Shown here piece after piece: positions 13,324 through 24,599 of a stretch of DNA of 64,000 nt (position 1 is its first letter; each line of letters starts with the position of its first letter). The notes beneath the pieces were generated by a model. The model did not search any database, was not told the DNA's origin, and was given only the letters and a program-made list of their open reading frames with translations. Position numbers and translations under genes: made by a program. Origin of the DNA: Celoporthe dispersa (Eukaryota; Ascomycota; Sordariomycetes; Diaporthales; Cryphonectriaceae); contig WAID01000012.1 of the NCBI GenBank assembly GCA_016584495.1, positions 1,116,001-1,180,000 on the forward strand. Reading direction: 5' to 3'.

Positions 13324-14141
13324 CTAACAATCGCATGCCAGGCTCGTGTCAGGTAGAGCCGCATGTCTCAGGGCGGCAGACGGTGCGTCTATCCCGGACT
13401 ATTGGCATGCAAGGCACGGACGTGCTTGCTTCCCTCGCCGGGGCTGAAGGGAGGGGGGCTTTGACGCCGTTCGACGGCGGACGGCCCTGCCGCGATCATC
13501 ATGACGATCTCTCACCATGAACGGTCATCACCCGAGCGAGCCACGTGCGGGGGTGGGGAGCCAGTCACAATCAGCCCTCCCTCTCTCCCTCTCTCTCTCC
13601 CGCTCTCTCTTTCCTCTCGCCTCTCAGCCTATCCGGCACCCCTGTACGAGATAGTCGGCGACTCTCTTCCCGATGATGCTGATGATCATGATGCTGATGA
13701 TGATGCTGATTGCTGAGTGATGGTGCTGCGGTTTAGGCCTGAACCTGGCCACGCCGACATACCACACACAATCACACAATCACACGCGCGCACAGATCAA
13801 AAGTGACCTGACCACACAGCAGCACATGACGAAACCCTCTGCAGGAATAGTGCCCACCAAAAACACCCAACACACGCAACCTACACACACACACACCACC
13901 CCCTCTCCCAACCTCTCGACAAAATTTCATTGGAAATGGGCCAACCGGGAGTTTTTATGAGCAAATTAGCTAGGCGAGATTGAGCCTAGCCCTGGCTGCC
14001 AAATATAGAAACGCTAGCACAAATACAAATAAAAAAGAATCAACCGATGAATGCATAAGGGCGTGGTCCCGACGCTCATTGGCCGAGTACCGCCTGGTCG
14101 CCACCCCCCTCTTCTGACGACCAAGGGCAGACAAGAGGTAG

Positions 14142-14184
14142 GTGTGTGTGTGTGTATGTGTGACGGGTGGTGGTGGTGGTGGTG
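14142..14184. repeat. (GT)n followed by (GGT)n
   Basis: A GT repeat at 14142-14162 with one TATG interruption is followed by a GGT repeat at 14166-14184. No supported gene covers it. Confidence 0.9.
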
Positions 14185-15470
14185 AGAGTCGGGCCAATAT
14201 GGCGAGCACAGGGTCTCCTGCCAGCCTGCAGCGGCTATCTATGATCTGCCTGTGCTGGCTTACCTGTCTGCGCCACCCGTCACGGGCTCTCGTGACCGGA
14301 GAGAGGTGCAAGATAACGTGGTTTCCCAGCTCACAAGGCGAAGAAGAGAGAGGGGGAGAGAGGGAGAGAGAGAGAGAAAGAAGGCTGACAGCTCTTTTGC
14401 CCCTCCGCCTCCCCTACCTTTCCGCACCGTCTGTCCCCTAGTGGGGGTTTTTTTGGTTGTCTTTCTTTCCCCCCTTTTTTTTCCTTTCCCTTTTTCTTTT
14501 CTTTGTGTAAACATTTTCAAGGCTGCCCCAGCGCTATTGAAGAGAGAAAGAGAAAGAGAAAAACAAGAAAAAAACAAACCGGACAAGAGGACCCGAATGC
14601 TGTGTTCCCGCGCCACGCGTCCCGCGCAGCAGACTATCGCTCCCCCCCCCTTTCTCCCAAAAAGGAAAATGACGGGGCACCACACACACACACACAACAA
14701 TAAAGACTGCCGTGCGACAGACGTATCCGGATTAGGGTGTCCCGCGTGGATGGATGTCTCACCTGCACGTCCCTGGCGCTCTGTTGTGGCCGGGCGGGTC
14801 ATTCTCTCACTCTTTTTTCTTTCTTTTTTTTTCTCTCTTTGGGTCGTGGCCTCGTTCCTTTACTGGTGAAAAAAGAAAGAAAAAAAGAGAGAGCGAGGTG
14901 GAGGAGGAGGAGAAGAAGAAGGTGAGGTTGGAGAAGAGGCCCGTGGAAAGACTTGGTCTCGTCTTGACAGTACAGTATCTGTTCGGTGGCTGGCTCATGG
15001 TGCCGGAGCAGTCCAGAGAGAAAAAGGTACAGGCTGGTCCTTTTCTTTTCTTTTTCTTTTTTTTTTTTTTGGCCCTCGCCTCTTTCAACATCAAACGGTC
15101 TCCTTCGCCTCTGGAGCCCGCCTGGGGAATCCCCGAACCACAGCGCATGAGGGAGGAGGGGGAGGGGGAGGGGGAGAAACTTGTCCTCGCCGACCAGGCC
15201 GGCTAGCTCATGACCCGACACCTGCCGTTCATGACCAGCCTGCCTCCTCAACAAAAAACCCAAAAAAGGGGTGGCAGGGCAGCGGTTGGCCAGATACGAT
15301 GATGGGGTCGTACCGTCCTGCTTACATTGTCGTGGCAGGAGGAGGAGGAGGAGGAGGAGGATGGGAGGGGTGGTCGGGAGAGGACAGAGGCCTCGGGGAC
15401 CACCCTGGCCTGGGGAGGGTTGCGTCCTGTGCCGCCTCGAGGTCCGGTCAGGGAGGGAAAGGGGAGGCAG

Positions 15471-15476
<6 letters not shown>

Positions 15477-15506
<30 letters not shown>
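15477..15506. repeat. (GA)15 microsatellite
   Basis: Longest perfect GA run in the window, flanked by further A/G-rich sequence and a CA-rich segment at 15520-15530. Confidence 0.95.
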
Positions 15507-15511
<5 letters not shown>

Positions 15512-15789
15512 GAAGAAAACACACACATACATGCACGGCATACCAATAACTTCCCGGGATGGGCTTTGGCCCTGGCCGCCCTCGAGGGCCCCCCCTTCCC
15601 CCTCCCTCCTCTGCTGCAGGCGCGGGAGGAGAGCCCGACAGCTGATACGGTGAGGAATTCTCCGAGGTTGTATGTGGTCTTGCCGCTGCGCTGCACAGCC
15701 CTCTGGTCTTGTCTCCCTTTCTTCTTTGGGACTGAGGCTTATCTGATTGTCTCTCTCTCTCTTTGGGTTACAGATATTGGGACTGTATA

Positions 15790-15808
15790 TGTGTGTGTGT
15801 GTGTGTGT
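15790..15808. repeat. (TG)n microsatellite
   Basis: Perfect TG run in the gene-free spacer. Confidence 0.9.
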
Positions 15809-18410
15809 TTCCTTGTTTTTGGGGGGGACGGCCGCCAGGACGGGCTCGGTAGTGTACCTTGTCGGAGTCTCGGGCGAACAAGCTGTTGTGTATACTCCTC
15901 CGCCTCTGTCTTTTTTTTTCCTTCTCTTTCTTCCTCTTCTCTCTCTGTCTTTCTCTTCGTGTTCCTTTCCTCTCAGCCTCGCCAAGTCCTTTTTTTCCTC
16001 TGGTGTCTCAAGGTGACCGCCTCGGGCCTCAAGAGAAAAGGTCTGAGCCCTTAGCCCAGTGGCGTGCGCTGTGGCGTTGCCCGCTGAGACGGGTAGACTT
16101 GACCACAGAGAGCTGAGGGGTGCTTGCTTGCTTGCCTGCTTGCTGATCCTGTTTTGCCTTGTTTTCTTGTGTGTGCGATAAAGCATGGCGCCCGAACGCC
16201 CGCATAGGAACGTCTGTCTCTCTCATTGGCAGCTTCCTTCCGCTCCCTCCCCCTCCTTTACCTCTCTCCAGCGCCTGGGCGCAGGGTGTGATCAACTCAT
16301 CACCAAATCCCCTCCCTCCCCCTTCCCCCCCTCCAAAGACTGGCACGGCGTAGCGCACATCAGCGAGTTGTGTGTGGCCTTGTGTGGCTCAGCCCTGCAA
16401 GGCTGACAAGTCTAATTTCCCGCCCCTCCCTCCCCCCCTTGTCCTCTCTTCCTTCTCCTTCTCCTTCCCTCGTTACCTCACACGCACCCCAGGTTCCCTC
16501 TTCCTTTTTCCCCATCTGCCTTCTCTCTCTCTCTCCCTGGTCCTCAGCCAGCAGCAGCACCCGAATGTGCTTTTTTCCTAATCCAGGAAGACATTGGATG
16601 CTGTGGCTGAGCTGATGGACAGGCCACGTCATTCTATGCACCCGGCCCCCCTCCCCCAATCCCTTCCTTGTTTTCTATTACTGGTCCAGAGAGCTGCAGA
16701 GGGGGCAGATATTCTCTGTCCATCGAGCCGGCCCCTTGGTCTTGCCGGTGAGCTGAGATAGCTGGCAGGCTGCCATGTAGCTCGTTTTTGCCGTTTCCAC
16801 ACACGCTGGGGAGAATTCAAAAAAGTAGAAGCCAAACAGAAGAGGATTATATTTCTTTTTGCTTTTTTTTTTCTCTTTTTTTCTTCTCTGCTCTGAGAAG
16901 AATCGTATTTTGTGTTGGGAGACAGAGGGGGGATCATGTCCTCTTCCTGTTCTTCGTCCAGGTCTGATTAAATCCCTCGAAGAAGGAGTATGTTGTTGTT
17001 GCTGCTTTTTTTTTTTAACCCTCTCGTCCTTCCCACGTGGCTTTTCTTACTTATAGGGGTAAACAAGGCAACCTAGCACATCCAGCCAGCAGGAGTAAAA
17101 GGAAGGAATAAGAGAGACATAGGGTGGGGAAGAAAAAAAAACAGAAGAGGAGAAGATCCTGATTATGCACACATGTTGGAACCATGCCTGGCTTCCATGG
17201 CGCATAGCCCCCGGTAGTGGGGGGAGGGGGTAAATTAGAGATAACCCCCGTATCGTCCTTCCGCCGTCGTCTCTCCCCATTCCCGAGAAAACAAAACTAC
17301 CTAAAAAAAAAAAAAAAAAGCATCCGTGGGGGCCGAAGAGAGGAGGGACCTCGTGGCCCCGGGAGCGGGTCGGAGGAAGAGGGAAGAGGCCTTGGTGCCG
17401 GGCGTGGATGTGCGGTTGGGGGAGGGGGTGGGTTTCTTTCTTTTCTTTCCATTTCCTCTTTCGAGTTTTGTTATATTTGTGTTTTTTCTGTGTGTATGTG
17501 TGCTATTTTGGGAAGGGTCGCTCCTGTGAATTCCTATCGCCATCTCCAGGGCGTGCTGTTTTGTGCTGTCGGCAGAGACACGATAGGTGAGTTGAGCCCA
17601 TGTTTTCTTCCTGCGTGTATGTTTGGTTTTTGGGGGGGGGGAAGAGGGGGGGAGGGGGCATTTCGAGAGATGGCACGGCAAGGACTGCTCTCATGATCCT
17701 CACGATTCCTTTCTTATCTTCCCCCTTCCTTCTGTGTCGAGAGAGAAAAGGTTGAAGCAGTGGGCAGCCTCTACTTGAGCCTCCGGACTTTTCTGCTTGA
17801 GAGAGGTGTCGTCTGATGGTAGAGAAGAGAAAAAGAGAAAGAAGAGAAGAGAAAGAAAAGAAAAAACAGACTCGGCGCTGGATCGTCTTGTCCTGAGGGC
17901 AATCGAGATCCAAGGTGCAATACCCGGTGTATACGGTAGCAGGAGACAGTAATTTTTTTAAAAAGAAAGAGAAAACACAAGTCTCCAAGTCTCATATTCG
18001 ACAATGGGTATTCATGATTATCTTCACTTGCACCCTGCCACACAGTCCAGATATGAATATACACAGCCGCTTCTTCTTCAACACAAAAAGACACATGTAA
18101 CCGCCAGCCCTTTCTCCCCCCCCCCCCCCAAGAGGCCTCTTCGTTGGATAATCATGCTCTTCGTGATGCAGCGTGGTGTAGATGCAATCGCTCCCTGGAG
18201 GAAACAAGTCTCCATCTCCATCTTGGCGGTCGCTGGCTGTCTCTCTTTCTCTCTCGCTCCGTCTCTCGCTCTTGACCATCTCTTCACGCTCGCTTGCTCG
18301 CTTATCGTCTCTCGAAGGAGAAAAGAAAGAAAAAAAGAAAAAAGAAAACCCCGACCCCAAGACCTCGCGCGTCCCTTTTTTGCCCCCCGACCCGTATAGT
18401 AGAAACCTGC

Positions 18411-18432
18411 CCTGTCCTGTCCTGTCCTGTCC
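18411..18432. repeat. (CCTGT)4 pentanucleotide repeat
   Basis: Four tandem CCTGT units about 350 bases beyond the stop codon of the RhoGEF-like gene, on its downstream side. Confidence 0.9.
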
Positions 18433-18777
18433 CTTTGTGCCCTGCGTCCCCAGACCATATTTCTCACCCCCGGCCCGTTCCCCTTTCGCAGAAATGCCCG
18501 CTCGGTCGTCCTGGAAGAAACCCTGATGCACTCATGACAAGAACACACGAAGCGAGATTCGTCCTCCAAACACCTCGCTATGCGTGATCCGCGAGACCCG
18601 CCACCCACGTATAACCCACAAACACCGGCCGGATTGGACACCAAGAGGGAGAAAAGAGAAAAAAAGAAGAAAAAACACGCACAAACAAAATACACACACA
18701 AGACTCGATTTACAGAGAACATAAAAGAGAGAGAGAGTGAGAGGCCCGTCGGTCCCCCAGGTGGCCAGGCCTTTCTG

Positions 18778-21700
18778 TTACTGCAGCCCGATGTTGACCT
18801 CCTGCGCGACCAGGCCGTAGATCCAGTTCGCCTCCGTGGCGCTGCTGCACTGGAAGCACCACTTCCTCACCGTGCCCGCCAGGCCGCCCGTCTTGGGGGC
18901 GACGCCGACCTTGTTCTCCTCGTCGCGCAGGTCCTCCCACACGTTTAGGATGATGCCGCGCGCGCCCAGCCGCCCGAAGCACTTGGACCCGAGCACGACG
19001 TCCAGCACGACGATGGGCTTGGTCTTGTCGGGGTCGCCGTCGCCGAACCGGAACGTCTTCTTGGGGAGCTTGGTCACGATGACGCGCTTCTCCATCCCGT
19101 GCCGGATGCGTAGTTCCTGTCTCATACCCGGCGGCGGCCGCGTGATCTGGAGGCTGCAGTTGCCGTGGTCCTCCCACCTCGTCGGCGTCACGAGCAGGTG
19201 GCAGCGGATCTTGAGGTTGTCGCTGCCGAGGACGGCGGTGCGGCCGCTGGCTTCTGTCAGCGAGACCGACGGCGACCGCGGCGGCGTCACGTTGCCCGAG
19301 GAGGTCGACGAGCCGCTCGTGTACAGCGACGCCGCGGCCGTCGTGGGCCGGCTCGTGCTGCGCCGGTCTACCGAAGACCTGTCGAGGTTGAACGACGGGC
19401 TGCTGCCGCCCGCGAGGCGCCTGAGGAGCGACGGCCCCGACGAGCTGGACGACGTGCCCTGCGACTGGGACGCAGACTGCGACGGCGCGCGCGTCGAGGC
19501 CCGGTAGCTGTTCCTCCTGCCGAACCAGCTGCGGCGGTGGCTGCTGCCCGACTGGCCGTCGGGGTCCTGGGAGGAGGCCGCCGCTGCCGCCGCCGCCGCG
19601 GCGTCCGGCTGCCCGAACGAGCGAAACCTGGCCTCCTCCTCGAGGGCCTTGTACTTGGCGTTGTTGAGGCGCGCCTGGTGGACCGCCGCGTACAGCGTGG
19701 ACCCCTCCTTGGCAGATGTCGCCCGGAAGCGGAAGATCTTGCCGTCGATCTTGGCCAGCCTGCAGTAGGGCCGCACCGGGGAGCGGACCTCGAGGTCGAT
19801 GACCGTGCTCTGCCGGATCATGACCACGGGCGTGAGCTCGAGGGCGACCAGCGGCTGCGCGCGGGACAGGTCTGCATCGCCGCCGGGCTCAGAGGACCCT
19901 GACGAGTCCAGGGACCCCGCGCCCGAGACGGGGTGCATCGACAGCGGGTACGCCTCGATCAGGCCCGGCGTGACGACGATGGAGCACGCCTCGTGCCATG
20001 CGTCCCCCACTGGCCCTTCCTGTCGGACCAGTACGAGATCGCGGCGATCGCCTTGACCGCGTGCTCCGGGTCCTTCGCGCCGCCGGGGCCCAGCCGGCCA
20101 TAGAGGCCAACCTGGGAGGCCGAGTGGGACGGCGTGATGCTGCTGTCGGACACGACCGACTCCGCGGCCGACAAGCCCGACGCCTCCTTGATGCTGATCG
20201 CCGGCTGTGTGTCGGGCACGTCGGCCTCGTCCAGCTCGTCGCCCGACGACTCGTCGTCCGAGGCAGAGTCGCTGTCCGGCTCTGACGAGTCAGAAGAGGC
20301 GTCCGAGGGGCGGTACTCGTGCTTCAGCGGCGAGGACCCACGGCGCCTGATGCGGGCTGCAGGGGCCAGCTCGACGGGGGCGCTGAGGGGGGGCGGCGCC
20401 GGCTTGCCCATGGATAGCGTGCGGTGCACGGGCGGCGGCGGCGCACCGTCCTCGCGGAACGGCCTGCTGTTGGGCGGCGACTTCTTGGTGAGCTTCCTGG
20501 GGTCGGGCCGCATGTCCTCCCGGAGGGGCGTGGTCTCGGGCCTGCTCTTCCTCTCGTAGGACCTCTGCGTGGGTGTCCGCTCTGGCGACGGGCTGTGCTC
20601 GGAGGAGAAGGACGCATCTGCTGCTGCCGCCGGCGGCGTCCTGGGGGTGGACGGGGTGCTGCTTGTGTGCCGCACATGGTAGCGGCTCGGCGTGCTGGAT
20701 GTAGTCTGCTCGTCCGCCGCGCTGGCTGTTCTCAGCGGGGCCGGAACCGGTCCCTTGCGGGTGCGGGATGGTCCGGTCCGCTCGCCCAGGGGAACGTCGG
20801 CTTCTTCCTGGCGAGGTGAGGAGGGCGCGGCGGCCGGGCCTTCCTCCGCGGTGCTGTGCGTCGCCTGTGGCGGCACGGGTGTCGTGCCGAGCATGTCCAG
20901 CCAGTCCAGGACCTGCTCGTCGAGGTCGGTCGACAGCGTCAGCAGCTCGTACCACTCCTTGCCGTTGTGCCTGCCGCGGACCATGAGGACGAGGACGCCA
21001 GGGTGGTCACCCCTGCGGGCGGAGATGGCCGACTTGGGGATCGGGGGGAACATGAGGCAGAACCGGGCGTGCCCGGTGTCCCGGATGAGGACATCACCTC
21101 TGTCCGCGGGGTCCTTTGGCTTGTCCCGGTAGATGAGCTCGACCTGGCACTCGAGCCTCTGGCCGCCCGAGTGGCAGAGGTCCATGGAGAAGAAGTCCTT
21201 GGCGTTCACCTGCCGGCCCGGGTCGATGAGCACCCCTTCCATGGGCTTCAGGTTCCGCAGGTCCGAGCAGCGGCTGGTGTCCGTGTTGCTGGCGTCCTCG
21301 TCCGTCTTGCGGGCCACCTCCTCGCGGTACCGCCTGCGGGACTTCTCCTGGAGCGTCGTGAAGTCGTTGATCACCAGCTCGAGCTCCGGGTGCCGGATGC
21401 CGATGGCGCGCGCGCCCCGCAGGAGCTTCAGGAGCCCCCTGATCCGCGTCAGCGGCCTCGTCAGGAGGCGCTGCAGGTCCACGGGCTGGCCCTCGGTGTC
21501 CACCACGTCCCCGGCCGCGTTGCGAGGCATCGCGTTGACCAGCGAGTCCTCGTCGTCCAGCCTCCCCGGGGCCGGCGCGAGGTTGACGACGATGCCCTCG
21601 AAGCCCAGCCGCCACGCGTCCAGGTACCTGTCATACACCGGGTACGCCGTGAAGACCCAGGTGAGGATCCTGTCCACGTCGTTCAGGGGCGCCCACCTGT

Positions 21701-24599
21701 GCAGGGCCTTGAGCTTCTCCAGGGCGACGCCCATGCTGACCACAGCCCTGCCCAGCGTGTCCCCCCGCCCGTCTGGCGACGCCGAGAACAGGTCCGCCGC
21801 GCAGTCGCCCCCGCTGCTGTGGACAGCCTTCCTCAGCAGCACGGGGATGGCGCCGTCCACCAGCGTCTTGAGCTCCCTCCGGTAGAGGTCCTCGTCGATG
21901 GAGAACTCCTTCAGCAGGTCCTCCGCAGTGACCCTCTCCAGGTTGCTCGTCCGCCGCCGGAGGCTGCTGGTCGACTTGATGCTGCTGGCTCGGGCGGGGC
22001 CGTCGTTGTCCGGGAGAGACAGGACAGAGACGAGGTCCGAGTGCTTGGTCAGGCGGCGCTTCAGCCCGGGCCCCCTGTTCCGCCGCGAGATGGCGCTGGA
22101 CCTGCTAAGCGCCGTCGTCTGTGTCACGGTGGACTCTGAGAGGACCGTCATGGTCTCCGACCCGACGGTGCTTTCTGACCCCTCCGAGACGATTGTCGAT
22201 AGCTCGTACTGCCCGTTCGTCGGTGGTGGCCGGCGCCTGGGGATGGCCGGCGTCATGTATGGCCCCTCCGTGTTGCTGCTCACATCAGTAGTGGAGACAC
22301 AGGAAGACTCTGGCGACGGTGGCCGCCGCCCTGGAGGGTCGACGGAGCGGACATGGGGGTCGCCCTGGTCGTTCTGCTCCACATAGTCCGTGTAGCTTGT
22401 CTCGGAGCCTGACTCCTCCGTGTCCTGGTAGCTGGAGTAGGCCTTGGTCGGGATCTTGTGCCCGCTGGACTCTCCCCTGAAGAGGTTGTTGAGCGTCTCG
22501 CGGAGGGGCGTCTTGGCCGGGGCTTGCTTGAGGGGGCTGGCCTTGGTCGCCTTGCTCCTCTTGAGCCCTATCGGTGCCTGCTGGCCGGCTGGCTCGGGGA
22601 TTTTGCCCTGCGCCTCGCCCTGCGATGGCTGTTGTTGTTGTTGTTGTTGTTGTCGTTGTTCTTCTTCCCTGCTGATACGCCGGGGTTCGGCTGGATCCGC
22701 CGGGGCGGCTGCTGTCTTCTGCGCCACCTCGGCCGATGCGCGCCTGCGGACGTCCTTCTCCCAGTCCTTCTCGACCGACTTGCCCTTCGGGGCTGGTTTC
22801 TCGACAAAGGGGTCGACGGTCCCGTTCAGCCACTTCTCGATGCTCGGCGGCTGGTTCGCGACGGGCTTGGGCGGGTCGACCTTCTCGTGGACGATCTCCT
22901 TGGCGCCCGTCATGATCTTCTTGAAGGCGTTGGGCACCGCCTTGAAGCTGCTGGTGTTCTTCTGGAGCTTGGGCCGCTTGAAGTGGTGGTGGTCAGCGCC
23001 GAGCGGCAGGTCGAGCTCGCTGAAGGCCGAGTTGCCGAAGGGGATGTCCGCGAGTGACTTCTCCGGTGCGCTGGACGGCTTGTCAGACCCGTGCTGGGAG
23101 TCCGACTCCTGGCTGGTCCAGGAGCCCTCGTCGTCCGAGCAGGTGATGCATGTCTCGGTGGCTGTCGGGGCTGGCGCGGTGGCGCGGCGCGCCGTTCGCC
23201 TGGGTCCTCGAGACCTGGCCTTTCCGGCACGAGTGTCTGCTTCCGGGCCCTCGCTGGTGTTGTCCCTCCCGGTGGGCGTCCGCTCGCGGTCTGCGCTTGG
23301 CACGCGGGCCGTCTTGTCCCTGGAGGTCTTCCTGGAAACAGCAGCACGAGGCTCGGGGCCCGGCACGGGGCGGACCCGGATCCCGTCGTCAGGCAGCGGT
23401 GAGGTCTTGATCGGCCGGACGCGGATCCCGTCGTCCGCGGCCACGGGCTCCTTTCTGCGCGTGGGTTTGATGCTCAGCCCCTCGTCGCCACTCGCGTGTG
23501 GGCTCGCCGTCCTCGCCGCCCTCACAGCCCTCACCCGAATGCCATCGTCCCCAGAGCGGCTGCTGCCGGTGCCCCAGGTGCGCGGGCTGCTCCTCTCGTC
23601 CTCCTCTACTGTGATGAGCTCTGGGCCCCGGCCGTTCTTGACCGTCGAGCCGTCCTCCTCGACGGTGATGGTGGCTCCACACCTGGTGGCGTACTCGCGA
23701 GCTGGCCTGGGGTTGTCCGGTATCCTGGGCGGCGCCGGAGAGTCGGGAGCCTCGACCTTCATGGCCCAGTCCTTCACCCTGTTCTGTGTAGCCGGCGGCT
23801 TGTTCAGCTTTGGCAGCGCCGGGCTGATCCTTGGGCCCGGCACGGCAGCTGCGCCGGGAGGCGTGTTGCCTTTGTTCCGCCTCATCCAGTTGTCGTCACT
23901 AACGATCCTCTTTTTGGGCGGGGCCCTGGGGCGCTCGGCGGCGGCGGGCGTGGTGGGCTCCTTGGGCGTCTCGTCCCTCGTCGCAGCAGGGGCCTTTTCT
24001 GGCGGTGGTGATGATGTCTTGTGGGCGCCTGTCGACTTCCGCCTCTGCTTCTCCCTGAACTTGATCCGCACGCGGTCCTCCTCTGTGACGCTCTCCTCGT
24101 CGACGTGCACGGCAACCTCGGTGGGCTCGCTGGCAGCCTCCTCCGGGTTGCCCCTCGCCATGGCGGCGGCATTGTTCGCCTGCCACTGCTTCACGCGGGA
24201 CTGCACCCCGCCAGGCTTCTGCACCCTGCGCACGGCCTCCTGGCGCATCTGCTGGCGCAGCTCCTGCCTCACCGCTGCGGTGTCGACGCTCTTCCGGCGG
24301 GCCGCCGCCTGGCGCGCTGGTGATGGTCGGCCGAGGAGGAAATCGCCCAGCAGGCTGGGCTCGACGGGCTTCTTGGCCGGTGATTTCCGAGTCCCAGCGC
24401 TGGGGCCGCCGGCCGCGGCAGGGGCGCTCTTGGGTGTCTGTCCGGCGGACGTCTTGCGGTCGGCGGGCGTGGCGACGCCATTGTTGCCAGGTCGCTTCGG
24501 GGCCGGAGGGGTCTTGTTTGCTGCCGAGGCCCTCCGAGGGCTCGTGGGTGCTGGTTTCTCGTTGCTGCCCTCGTCGGTTGATGCTCTCGCAGGGGCCAT
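18778..24599 (-). CDS. Large DH/RhoGEF-like, mostly disordered protein
   Basis: After correcting one shift this encodes about 1,940 residues. The start at 24599 begins MAPARASTDEGS. Residues 1-880 are disordered and basic/Ser-Pro rich, with three DDGIRVR(P/A) repeats (DNA 23365-23395, 23411-23436, 23525-23553) and a poly-Gln run (22631-22660). Residues about 890-1100 look like a Dbl-homology domain: a DEDLYRRELKTLVDG opening helix and a conserved-region-3-like LLTRPLTRIRGLLKLLRGA. Residues about 1118-1240 look PH-like and end near WLDMLGTTP. Two further conserved-looking blocks occupy the C-terminus, the last ending ANWIYGLVAQEV. The frame breaks at a C run (20012-20016): five bases are present where six would join GQWG to DAWHEACSIV. 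No intron signal fits. A role as guanine-nucleotide exchange factor for a Rho-type GTPase in polarity or septation is inferred from the fold only; the family is filamentous-fungal and poorly described. Confidence 0.75.
22631..22660 (-). repeat. CAA/CAG trinucleotide run encoding poly-Gln
   Basis: A TTG repeat on the plus strand lies in frame in the RhoGEF-like gene and codes for about nine consecutive glutamines in its disordered part. It is likely length-variable between strains. Confidence 0.9.

Larger units (their letters stand above)
4611..18777. other. 14-kb gene-free spacer rich in simple repeats
   Basis: No open frame in this stretch has a domain I recognise, and the longest ones (for example 14799-15536 and 15248-16186 on the minus strand) are translations of GA/CT, poly-Pro or poly-Lys low-complexity DNA. 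The stretch holds many pyrimidine runs (around 12120-12360, 15900-15990, 16230-16550), homopolymer A/T runs, and di- and trinucleotide repeats, the clearest of which are listed separately. An inverted repeat lies at 6309-6380. It could include long 5' leaders or non-coding transcripts of the flanking genes, but no splice or promoter signal is strong enough to call. Confidence 0.55.

Noticed and set aside
14730..14740. TTAGGG telomere-type word
   Set aside because: Single copy without tandem repetition.
14799..16186. Overlapping minus-strand frames of 245 and 312 residues
   Set aside because: They translate GA/CT microsatellites and A or T runs into poly-Leu/Ser/Lys stretches; no domain and no splice context.
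20856..22139. 427-residue open frame on the plus strand
   Set aside because: Antisense of the DH-like region; composition is Arg/Leu/Val-rich as expected from reversed GC-rich codons.
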